Source of the DNA: an uncultured Ellagibacter sp.
GTDB lineage: Bacteria > Actinomycetota > Coriobacteriia > Coriobacteriales > Eggerthellaceae
Assembly (NCBI RefSeq): GCF_934643285.1
Contig: NZ_CAKUBT010000001.1
Coordinates: 124,001 to 188,000 of the forward strand
DNA length: 64,000 bases
Direction of reading: 5' to 3'
Shown piece by piece: positions 33,535-41,386 of this stretch (the stretch's first letter is position 1; each line of letters begins with the position of its first letter). The position numbers and the translations under genes were made by a program. Below the pieces are notes generated by a model. It did no database searches and had not been told where the DNA came from. It worked only from the letters and a program-made list of their open reading frames with translations.

Positions 33535-34203
33535 ATGTTTATGGGTGGAAGCTACATCGCATTCATCGTCCTCACCATGGTGATTGGCTTGGGTGCTCAG
33601 GGGTATGTGAACAGGCAAATCTCCAAGTTCTCGCGAGTGAGGTCGTCCTTCGGCATGACCGGCGCCCAGATGGCGCAGCGCATGCTCGCCGACCACGGCA
33701 TCACCAATGTCGCGATCAGGCAAGGTGGGGCGGGGCAGGACCATTTCGACCCGCGTAACAACTCCATCACGCTCGACCCCGAGGCCTACAACGGCACGAG
33801 CATCACGGCGATTGCCACAGCATGCCACGAGGCGGGCCATGCGTGCCAGTTCGCGCAGGGTTATACGCCCATGACGGTGCGCGGCGCGCTCGTCCCCGCG
33901 GTGAACCTCGCATCGAACGCCTGGGTGTTCCTGCTGATGATCGGCATCGTTTTGCAGCTTGAGGGCCTTCAGGTGCTTGCGATTGCCATGTATGCGGTTG
34001 TCTTGGTGTTTCAGCTGGTCACGCTCCCCGTCGAGTTCAACGCATCCCATCGTGCGATGGACTACCTGTCGGGCGTCGGAGTCGTCTCCGCTGAGCGCAA
34101 GGGCGCCTTCAACGTGTTGCGCGCTTGCGCTCTGACCTACGTGGCCGCGGCGCTCATTTCCGTGCTGCAGCTTCTGTGGCTTTTGGGCCAGCGCGAAGAA
34201 TAG
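33535..34203 (+). CDS. membrane zinc metallopeptidase (YugP/DUF neutral zinc peptidase type)
   Basis: 222 residues. An N-terminal helix is followed by the zinc motif HEAGHACQ, preceded by DHFDPRNNSITLDPEAYNGTS, as in YugP-type peptidases. Three more hydrophobic helices and a VEFNASHRAMDYL segment with the third ligand region follow. The physiological substrate is not known. ATG 33535 is 12 bases after AAGGAG; an in-frame TTG at 33526 is too close to it. xseA starts five bases after the stop. Confidence 0.88.
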   Translation: MFMGGSYIAFIVLTMVIGLGAQGYVNRQISKFSRVRSSFGMTGAQMAQRMLADHGITNVAIRQGGAGQDHFDPRNNSITLDPEAYNGTSITAIATACHEAGHACQFAQGYTPMTVRGALVPAVNLASNAWVFLLMIGIVLQLEGLQVLAIAMYAVVLVFQLVTLPVEFNASHRAMDYLSGVGVVSAERKGAFNVLRACALTYVAAALISVLQLLWLLGQREE

Positions 34204-34208
34204 CTGCT

Positions 34209-35768
34209 ATGGAACGCTGGGAGGAAAGTCTCAAGCGCGCTCGCAGCGCAGCGCAGGCAGCGGAGGGTCAAACGCGCGCAACTTCTCGCGAATATGCGTC
34301 TGAGCAGGCGAAATACGGGTCAACGTATGCGGTAGAATCCGCGGACGGGAAAGCCCAGGCAGAACCCGAGCCCCTCACCGTCTCGGGTGCCATGGCGCTT
34401 GCGAAAGGCGCGCTCGAGAACGTCACCGTGAAGCTTGTCGGCGAGGTGTCCGAGGTGTCTAACAAGGCGGGCTACAAGGCCGTCTACTTCACGGTGAAGG
34501 ATCAGAAGGCATCGCTTCCCTGTATGATGTGGCTCAATCGCTACCGAGCATGCGGAGTCGAGCTCGATGTCGGCGCGCTTGTTGAGCTGACGGGGCGGTT
34601 CACTCTCTACGCGCCGAAGGGTCGCATGAACTTCGACGTGTTCTCGGTAAGCTTGGCGGGCGAGGGGAACTTGCGTATGCAGGTTGCGAACCTCGCGCGC
34701 AAGCTTTACGTGGAAGGTCTCACCGACGAGGCGCGAAAGCGTCCCGTTCCTGCAAATATCCAGGTTGTAGGCCTTGTTACCTCGCCTCGTGGAGACGCAG
34801 TGCACGATGTCTTGCGAACGCTTCGCCGTCGCTGGCCTCTTGCGAGGGTTCTCGTCGCGGGCGTGCCCGTCGAAGGTGCGCGTGCGCCGCAGGAGCTCGT
34901 CCGCGGCATCGATTGCGTGTCGCGCGCGGGTGCCGAGGCGGTTCTGCTCGTCCGCGGCGGCGGGTCGTATGAGGACCTCATGCCCTTCAACGACGAGGGG
35001 CTTGCGCGCGCCATCGCAGCATGCCCCGTCCCCGTGGTGACAGGCATCGGCCACGAGCCCGACACGACCATTGCCGACCTTGTGGCCGACGTTCGCGCTT
35101 CGACCCCGACTGGCGCTGCCGAGGCGGTGTCGCCCTCGTCGGCCGAGCTGTCGGGGAACCTCGTCGCCCGTGCGCGGGCAATCCACGACGGTCTCATCCG
35201 AAGGCTCGATCGTTCGCGCGTGGCCGTCGACCGCGTTGCCACCCGCCCAGTCTTCAAGGACTCGTCCTATCTGCTTGGCACCGACATGCAGACTATCGAT
35301 TTCCTCTCCGAGCGGCTTGTACGCACCGAACCTGCCCGCATAGCGCGCGAGCGCGATTCAGTCGATGCACTCGCCGCCCGCCTCGCCCGCGCGCTTCCTG
35401 CGAACACCGAGCGAAATCGCATGGAGCTCGCTTCGCTTACCGTCCGCATGCGCGCAGCGGGCACAGGCATCGCGCAGCGAGATGAGGCGCGTCTCGAGAC
35501 GCTTTCGGGCCGTCTCGCTTCAGAAGGGAAAAGCCTGGTCGCGCCCTTCGCTCACGAGGTTGGGCTTGCCGCCTCGCGCTTGAACGACCTTTCTCCGCTT
35601 GCCGTCATTGCCCGCGGTTACGCGATTGCCCGTACTGACGACGGGGCGGTGGTGAAGAGCATCGGTCAGGCGCCTGCGGGCTCGAAAGTCGCCGTGCAGG
35701 TGTCGGACGGCACGCTTTCGTGCACGGTGGACGCGGCAGCGCCCGCGACAGATGTCGCATCCGAATAG
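34209..35768 (+). CDS. xseA: exodeoxyribonuclease VII large subunit
   Basis: 519 residues. An N-terminal OB-fold (VKLVGEVSEVSNKAGYKAVYFTVKD split over residues 75-100) is followed by the catalytic domain with VTSPRGDAVHDVLRTLRRRWP, VLLVRGGGSYEDLMPFNDE and GIGHEPDTTIADLVAD, then a long coiled region and C-terminal RGYAIARTDDG. With XseB it degrades single-stranded DNA to oligonucleotides. About 55 extra charged residues precede the OB-fold. ATG 34209 has only a weak ribosome site, so translation may be coupled to the peptidase gene. Confidence 0.94.
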   Translation: MERWEESLKRARSAAQAAEGQTRATSREYASEQAKYGSTYAVESADGKAQAEPEPLTVSGAMALAKGALENVTVKLVGEVSEVSNKAGYKAVYFTVKDQKASLPCMMWLNRYRACGVELDVGALVELTGRFTLYAPKGRMNFDVFSVSLAGEGNLRMQVANLARKLYVEGLTDEARKRPVPANIQVVGLVTSPRGDAVHDVLRTLRRRWPLARVLVAGVPVEGARAPQELVRGIDCVSRAGAEAVLLVRGGGSYEDLMPFNDEGLARAIAACPVPVVTGIGHEPDTTIADLVADVRASTPTGAAEAVSPSSAELSGNLVARARAIHDGLIRRLDRSRVAVDRVATRPVFKDSSYLLGTDMQTIDFLSERLVRTEPARIARERDSVDALAARLARALPANTERNRMELASLTVRMRAAGTGIAQRDEARLETLSGRLASEGKSLVAPFAHEVGLAASRLNDLSPLAVIARGYAIARTDDGAVVKSIGQAPAGSKVAVQVSDGTLSCTVDAAAPATDVASE

Positions 35769-35801
35769 ACTAACGACAGCAATCGATAAAGGAGAAACCC
35801 T

Positions 35802-36050
35802 ATGGTAGAAGAGAAGCCGATCGGGGAGCTCACCTTCCGCGAGGCGATGGCGGAGCTCGACCGAATCGTGGGCGTGCTCGAGAGCAACTCGCTCGAGCTT
35901 GAGCAGAGCGTCACGGCCTATGAGCGCGGGGTGAAGCTGATCGCCTCGCTTAAGAAGCGCATCGACGGCGCCCAGCAGCGCATCGACGTCCTCATGGGCG
36001 AGCTGGAGAAGCCGGCAGACGACGAGGTCCGCGACACGACGCTGTCCTAG
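35802..36050 (+). CDS. xseB: exodeoxyribonuclease VII small subunit
   Basis: 82 residues, forming a long helical hairpin: FREAMAELDRIVGVLE then LELEQSVTAYERGVKLI, the family pattern. It stabilises XseA. ATG 35802 follows AAAGGAG; the gap to xseA is 33 bases. Confidence 0.94.
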   Translation: MVEEKPIGELTFREAMAELDRIVGVLESNSLELEQSVTAYERGVKLIASLKKRIDGAQQRIDVLMGELEKPADDEVRDTTLS

Positions 36051-36116
36051 GCGCGAGCGACGGTTCTCTGCCGATAAACCTTGGACTCACCACCGTTCAT
36101 CAGCAGCTTTACGGGA

Positions 36117-36154
36117 ACGCAGGCTTGCTTTTCTATGCGAAAGGAAGCCTGCGT
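36117..36154 (+). terminator. terminator of the xseAB transcript
   Basis: ACGCAGGCTT / AAGCCTGCGT, a perfect 10-bp stem with an 18-base loop. Only a modest T-rich tail follows. The rest of 36051-36275 holds a weak TACAAT (36237-36242) as a possible ackA -10. Confidence 0.6.
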
Positions 36155-36275
36155 GTCCGCTTTTCGTCTCGAATGAACAGCGGAACCGCTTGCCGAATTC
36201 GAACGGCTCGCGCGTCTTCTGTTTGCGGCGCATGCCTACAATTTACCTAAACGTAACGTTGTAGGAGGTTGGCTG

Positions 36276-37490
36276 TTGAACGTTCTGGTCATCAATGCGG
36301 GCTCGTCCTCTCTTAAGTATCAACTTGTCCACGTCGAGAATCATGCCGTTATTGCCAAGGGCATCTGCGAGCGCGTGGGCTCGGCAAACGCCTTCCACAA
36401 GCACGGAATCGACGAGAACGAAGTGGTCATCGATGCGCAGATGGCCGACCATGATGCAGCTATGGCGCTCGTGCTGGACTCGCTTATCAACAGCGACGAC
36501 GCACCCATCAAATCTCTCGACGAAATCGATGCGATCGGGCACCGTATCGTTCAGGGCGGCAAGTACTTCGACAAGTCGGTCCTCATCGACGATGACGTCA
36601 TCGAGAAGATCGACGAGCTCGCCGAGCTTGCTCCGCTTCACAACAAGGCAGCTCTCATGGGCATTCGCGCCTGTCAGAAGCACATGCCGAATATTCCTAT
36701 GGTCGCCGTGTTCGACACCTCGTTCTTCCAGACGCTGCCGCCGAAGGCCTACATGTACCCGCTTCCGTACGAGTACTACGAGAAGTACGCCATCCGCAAG
36801 TACGGCGCCCACGGCACGTCGCACCGCTACATCTCCGAGCGCGCGGCTGTCGTGCTCGACGAGCCGTTGGAGGACTTGAAGCTCATCACCTGCCATCTGG
36901 GCAACGGCTGCTCCATGAGCGCCATCGACCATGGCGTCGCCGTGGACACCTCGATGGGCTTGACGCCGCTCGACGGCCTGATGATGGGCACGCGCTGCGG
37001 CGCGATCGACCCGGCTATCGTGCCGTTCCTCATGGATCACGAGAACCTCACCACCTCCGAGGTCAACGACCTTATGAACAAGAAGTCGGGCTTGCTCGGT
37101 ATCTCGGGCGTGAGCAACGACCTTCGCAGCGTGCGCGACGCCTCCGAGGGCGGCAACGAGCGCGCGCAGCTCGCCTACGACATGTACTCGAACTCGGTGA
37201 AGAAATACATCGGTGCCTACATTGCCGTCATGGGCGGCGTCGACGCCATCGTGCTTACCGCAGGCGTCGGCGAGAACTGCGAGAAGATGCGCCGCATGAT
37301 CTTTGCCGGCCTGCAGCCGCTCGGCATCATCCTTGACGAGGAGAAAAATCGCCAGCGCGGCTTCGAGCGCGAGATTTCCGCCGACAACTCGGCTGTGAAG
37401 ATCATCATTATCCCCACCAACGAGGAGTACATGATCGCGCTCGACACCTTCCGCATCGTGGAGGAAAGCGAAATCGACCGAGATATCTAG
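36276..37490 (+). CDS. ackA: acetate kinase
   Basis: 404 residues of the ASKHA fold. VINAGSSSLKYQL, GHRIVQGG, FDTSFFQTLP and HGTSHRYIS carry the active-site residues, and TAGVGENCEKMR the adenosine site. It makes ATP and acetate from acetyl phosphate. The start is TTG 36276, with GTAGGAGG seven bases before it, and the conserved MNVLVINAG follows. It faces pta across a shared terminator; the pair completes acetyl-CoA to acetate. Confidence 0.96.
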   Translation: MNVLVINAGSSSLKYQLVHVENHAVIAKGICERVGSANAFHKHGIDENEVVIDAQMADHDAAMALVLDSLINSDDAPIKSLDEIDAIGHRIVQGGKYFDKSVLIDDDVIEKIDELAELAPLHNKAALMGIRACQKHMPNIPMVAVFDTSFFQTLPPKAYMYPLPYEYYEKYAIRKYGAHGTSHRYISERAAVVLDEPLEDLKLITCHLGNGCSMSAIDHGVAVDTSMGLTPLDGLMMGTRCGAIDPAIVPFLMDHENLTTSEVNDLMNKKSGLLGISGVSNDLRSVRDASEGGNERAQLAYDMYSNSVKKYIGAYIAVMGGVDAIVLTAGVGENCEKMRRMIFAGLQPLGIILDEEKNRQRGFEREISADNSAVKIIIIPTNEEYMIALDTFRIVEESEIDRDI

Positions 37491-37563
37491 CTTGTCAGGA
37501 AAATCCTTTTCGCGTACACGCCGGTTGAGGTCACGAGGGCATACGGTGTGCGGTTGGAAAATA

Positions 37564-37595
37564 AATCGGGGGGCTCATGATCGAGCCCCCCGATT
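37564..37595. terminator. bidirectional terminator between ackA and pta
   Basis: AATCGGGGGGCTC pairs perfectly with GAGCCCCCCGATT. The plus strand continues CGTTGTTGG and the minus strand TATTTT, so it can serve both convergent genes. Confidence 0.85.
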
Positions 37596-37636
37596 CGTTG
37601 TTGGCATAGGCGCCAGACGAAAGCTTGCGCCCCAAC

Positions 37637-38626
37637 CTACTTCATGGCCTGCGCCTGCACGCAGGTGATCGCGGCGACGCCCACAATGTCGTCGGCGGTG
37701 CATCCGCGCGACAGGTCGTTCACGGGCGCGGCGAGTCCCTGGGTGATGGGGCCGTAGGCTTCCGCCTTCGCCAGGCGCTGCACGAGTTTGTACCCGATGT
37801 TGCCCGCGTCAAGGTCGGGGAAGATGAGCACGTTCGCGTGCCCCGCGACGCGCGAGCCGGGCGCCTTCGATTCGCCCACGGAGGGCACAATGGCGGCATC
37901 GAGCTGCAGTTCGCCGTCGAGCTCGAGGCTCGGGTCGAGCTCGTGGGCAATTTCCACCGCGCGCACGACCTTGTTCGCGTCGTCGTTTCGCGCGGAACCC
38001 TTCGAGGAGTGGGAGAGCATCGCGACGGCGGGCTCGGTTCCTATGAGCGACTTCCACGAGCGTGCGGAGTTCACCGCAATATGGGCGAGTGCCTCGTCGT
38101 CGGGCTGCACCTCAAGGCCGCAGTCGCTGAAAATGAACGTGCCGTTCTGGCCGTATTCGCAATCGGGGACCACCATCACGAAAAACGAGCTCGCGAGCTT
38201 CACGCCGGGGGCGGTCTTCAAAATCTGCAGGCAGGGGCGCAACACGTCGCCGGTCGAATGGCAGGCGCCCGACACCATGCCGTCCGCTTCTCCGCACTTC
38301 ACCATCATGACGCCGAAATACAGGACGTCGGAAATCTTGGCAAGCGCGTCCTCGGGCGTCATTCCCTTGTGTTTGCGCAGCTCATAGAGGCGTGTTGCGA
38401 ACTTCTCGCGCAGATCGGACGTTTCGGGGTCGATGATGCGGACTCCGCGAAGCTCGCGGCCTCCCGCCTTCAGCTCCTCCTCGCGGCCAAGGACGATCAC
38501 GTTGCAGGCATCGTGCGCAATGAGCTTCTCGGCCGCTTCGAGCGTGCGGGGGTCGTTGCCCTCGGGCAGCACGATCGTCTGCTTGTCGGCCTTCGCTCGC
38601 GCGAGCATGGTTTCCAAAAACGACAT
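37637..38626 (-). CDS. pta: phosphate acetyltransferase
   Basis: 329 residues, the short single-domain form. TIVLPEGNDPRTLEAAEKL at the N terminus, GMVSGACHSTGDVLRP and FSDCGLEVQPD are typical, and RVAGHANVLIFPDLDAGNIGYK marks the C-terminal domain. It converts acetyl-CoA and phosphate to acetyl phosphate for AckA. ATG 38626 is six bases after AAAGGA on the minus strand; a second ATG two codons earlier abuts the ribosome site. Confidence 0.95.
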   Translation of the reverse strand: MSFLETMLARAKADKQTIVLPEGNDPRTLEAAEKLIAHDACNVIVLGREEELKAGGRELRGVRIIDPETSDLREKFATRLYELRKHKGMTPEDALAKISDVLYFGVMMVKCGEADGMVSGACHSTGDVLRPCLQILKTAPGVKLASSFFVMVVPDCEYGQNGTFIFSDCGLEVQPDDEALAHIAVNSARSWKSLIGTEPAVAMLSHSSKGSARNDDANKVVRAVEIAHELDPSLELDGELQLDAAIVPSVGESKAPGSRVAGHANVLIFPDLDAGNIGYKLVQRLAKAEAYGPITQGLAAPVNDLSRGCTADDIVGVAAITCVQAQAMK

Positions 38627-38840
38627 GCGCATTCCTTTCTCCAGGTATACGCTGCGCATTTTACCCTTGTAAGACGGCATTTTTTGTCCCGTTTGTATGT
38701 GATGGCGTATAGGGTAGGATGTTATCGGTAGAATAATCAAGATTCGGATGTCGGCATTCTTCATCGTGCGCACCATCCGAACGGGTCCGCTCGCGGCGGC
38801 TCCCTGAAACCATTACATGCGAACGAAAGGCAAAGCTCAC

Positions 38841-40058
38841 ATGGGCGTGCAGTACACACAGTTCAACGAAGTGAACATGAACGACATCGACGCGGTTGTC
38901 GTCGGCAGCGGATTTGCTGGCGGCGTTGTGGCTCGCGAACTCGCGGAGCGCGCGGGCAAGCGCGTTCTCATCATCGAAAAGCGCCCTCATATCGGCGGCA
39001 ACATGTACGACGAGAAAGACGAGGCGGGCATCCTTGTTCACAAGTACGGCCCGCACATCTTCCACTCCAACGACAAGCGCGCCTTCGATTACGCGCGTCG
39101 CTTCTCCGGCTTTCTGGGATATCAGCATCGCGTGCTCGCCGATTGGTACGGAACCTATATGCCCGTGCCCTTCAACAAGAACTCGATGGAAATCGCGTTC
39201 GGCGAGGAGAAGGCCGCGCACTACATTGAGAAGCTCATCGACACCTTCGGCGACGAGCGCAAGGTGACCATCAACGAGCTGCGCGAGCAGGACGACCCCG
39301 AGCTCGCCGAGATCGCCGATTTCGTGTACAAGAACGTCTTTTTGTACTACACGCAGAAGCAGTGGGGGCTCACGCCTGAGGAAGTCGACCCGTCGGTGAC
39401 GGCGCGCGTGCCGGTTTTCATCTCGCGCGATAACCGCTACTTCCAGGACGCCTACCAGGGCATGCCCGTCTTCGGCTACACGAAGCTCTTCGAGGAGATG
39501 CTCGACCACGAAAACATCCAGGTCTGCCTGAACACCGAGGCGGAAAGCGTGTTCGAGCTCGAGTTCGAAAGCGAAGCCGAGGACGCGCCGCTTTCCGCGA
39601 TTAAACTCCATGGCAAGAAGTTCGAAGGCCCCATCGTCTATACCGGCCCGCTCGATGAGCTCTTCCTCGCGCGCTTCGGCCGCCTGCCCTACCGCAGCCT
39701 CGACTTCGTGTACGAGACCTTCGACAAAGAGCACGTGCTGCCCTGCGGAACCGTGAACTTCACCGTCACCGAGGACTACACGCGCATCACGGAGTTCAAG
39801 TACCTGACCGGCCAAAAGTCGGACAAGACCACCATCATGAAGGAGTACTCGCGCGCCTACGAGGACCCCAATACGCAGACTCCCTACTACGCCATTCTCT
39901 CCGACGAGAACCGCGCGCACTACGAGCGCTACCGCGCCCTCACCGCGAAGCTCCCTAACTTCTATCCGCTGGGACGCTTGGCCGAGTACCGCTACTACAA
40001 CATGGACAAGATCATCAGCCTCGCGCTCGAGCTTTCCGACAAGCTGGTTGAGGGGTAG
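38841..40058 (+). CDS. glf: UDP-galactopyranose mutase
   Basis: 405 residues. The FAD-binding motif VVVGSGFAGGVVARELAE is followed by IEKRPHIGGNMYDE and HKYGPHIFHSND, hallmark segments of Glf; RITEFKYLTG and GRLAEYRYYNMDK are the C-terminal active-site parts. It makes UDP-galactofuranose, used in cell-surface glycans. ATG 38841 follows AAAGG; an alternative at 38877 would remove 12 residues. The glycosyltransferase starts five bases downstream. Confidence 0.94.
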   Translation: MGVQYTQFNEVNMNDIDAVVVGSGFAGGVVARELAERAGKRVLIIEKRPHIGGNMYDEKDEAGILVHKYGPHIFHSNDKRAFDYARRFSGFLGYQHRVLADWYGTYMPVPFNKNSMEIAFGEEKAAHYIEKLIDTFGDERKVTINELREQDDPELAEIADFVYKNVFLYYTQKQWGLTPEEVDPSVTARVPVFISRDNRYFQDAYQGMPVFGYTKLFEEMLDHENIQVCLNTEAESVFELEFESEAEDAPLSAIKLHGKKFEGPIVYTGPLDELFLARFGRLPYRSLDFVYETFDKEHVLPCGTVNFTVTEDYTRITEFKYLTGQKSDKTTIMKEYSRAYEDPNTQTPYYAILSDENRAHYERYRALTAKLPNFYPLGRLAEYRYYNMDKIISLALELSDKLVEG

Positions 40059-40063
40059 GTTTC

Positions 40064-41086
40064 ATGAAGACCATCTCGTTCGCGGTGCCGTGCTACAACT
40101 CCGCCGCCTACATGGACAAGTGCATCGAGTCGCTTTTGGCCTGCGGTGACGACATCGAGATCATCATCGTCGACGACGGTTCGACAAAAGACGACACCCC
40201 CCAGAAGGCTGACGCTTGGCAGGAGGCCCACCCGGGCATTATCCGTGCCATCCATCAGGAAAACGGGGGCCATGGTGCTGCCGTGAACACCGGCCTCGCT
40301 GCTGCCGAGGGCTTGTACTTCAAGGTCGTCGACTCCGACGACTGGCTCGATGAGAACGCGATGCGCCAGGTCATGGCCTACCTTCGCTCGCAGCTTGACC
40401 GCGATCATGCAACCGACCTCGTCATCGGCAACTACGTCTACGAGAAGGTGCACGAGGGCACGCGCACGGTGATGGGATACTTCAACGTGTTCCCGACCGA
40501 GGAAGAGTTCGGCTGGAAAGACGTGAAGCATTTCCGCCAGAGCCAGTACCTGCTCATGCATTCTGCCATCTATCGCACCGAGCTGCTCCGCGAAACCGGC
40601 CTGAAGCTCCCCGAGCACTGCTTCTACGTGGACAATATCTTCGTGTACGTGCCGCTGCCGTTCGTTGACACCATGCGATACCTCGATGTCGATATGTACC
40701 GTTACTTCATCGGGCGCGAGGACCAAAGCGTGAACGAAAGCGTCATGATGGGGCGCATCGACCAACAGCTTCGCATCACGCGCTTCATGATCGACGCGGT
40801 GCAGCTGCCCGACGATGTCGTGGAGCCAAAGCTTCGCCGCTATATGTTGAACTACCTGTCCATGATGATGTGCATCTGCTCTATCTTCTGCCGCATGATC
40901 GGAACGCTCGAGGCAGACGAGAAACGTCACGCAATCTGGGAATACTTGAAGGAGAAGAATCCGGGTGCGTACGGCGCGGTTCGCCGCAGCGTGCTCAATG
41001 TGGGAACGAATCTGCCCGGCGAGCTCGGTCGTTCGCTCGGCATCTCCGGGTATCATCTCGCGCAAAAGGTGTTCAAGTTCAACTAA
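40064..41086 (+). CDS. family 2 glycosyltransferase
   Basis: 340 residues. The GT-A domain has FAVPCYNSAAYMDKCIESLL, IIIVDDGSTKDDT and FKVVDSDDWLDE (DxD-like metal site), then a helical C-terminal half typical of polysaccharide GT2 enzymes without a membrane helix. The acceptor and donor sugar are not known; its neighbour Glf suggests UDP-galactofuranose as a candidate donor. ATG 40064 follows GAGGGG, and the pair ends in a terminator. Confidence 0.88.
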   Translation: MKTISFAVPCYNSAAYMDKCIESLLACGDDIEIIIVDDGSTKDDTPQKADAWQEAHPGIIRAIHQENGGHGAAVNTGLAAAEGLYFKVVDSDDWLDENAMRQVMAYLRSQLDRDHATDLVIGNYVYEKVHEGTRTVMGYFNVFPTEEEFGWKDVKHFRQSQYLLMHSAIYRTELLRETGLKLPEHCFYVDNIFVYVPLPFVDTMRYLDVDMYRYFIGREDQSVNESVMMGRIDQQLRITRFMIDAVQLPDDVVEPKLRRYMLNYLSMMMCICSIFCRMIGTLEADEKRHAIWEYLKEKNPGAYGAVRRSVLNVGTNLPGELGRSLGISGYHLAQKVFKFN

Positions 41087-41152
41087 CGCGCCTGCGAGTT
41101 GCTCGGGTTTTGCCTGTGAGTTGGTGTTTGGTTCCTGCTGGTATAGCCTGAG

Positions 41153-41177
41153 AAAGCCGCCTTCGGGCGGCTTTTCT
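41153..41177 (+). terminator. terminator of the glf-glycosyltransferase transcript
   Basis: AAAGCCGCC-TTCG-GGCGGCTTTT with a tight tetraloop and T-tail. Confidence 0.88.
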
Positions 41178-41340
41178 GCGTCTTCGGACCCCGCTCCTTA
41201 TCGTGTTCACGCCGCGTTTCGCAGTCCTCTCGCACTTTGTATTTACGCTTTCGTGTTCAAATCATTACCTTTGCTTGATATAGCTGAACACTTCCCGTAT
41301 CCTGATCTGAGGTCAAAATTCATGTTCTCAGCGCGGGGCT

Positions 41341-41369
41341 TTGGGTTGTCTTGCGCTTTTGCATATAGT
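41341..41369 (+). promoter_or_regulatory. promoter for the LicC/LicA-like gene
   Basis: TTGGGT (41341-41346), 17-bp spacer, TATAGT (41364-41369). The start is expected close to 41376, giving a very short leader before ATG 41387. The stretch 41178-41340 shows nothing else recognisable. Confidence 0.6.
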
Positions 41370-41386
41370 TTGGAAGGACACCCCCT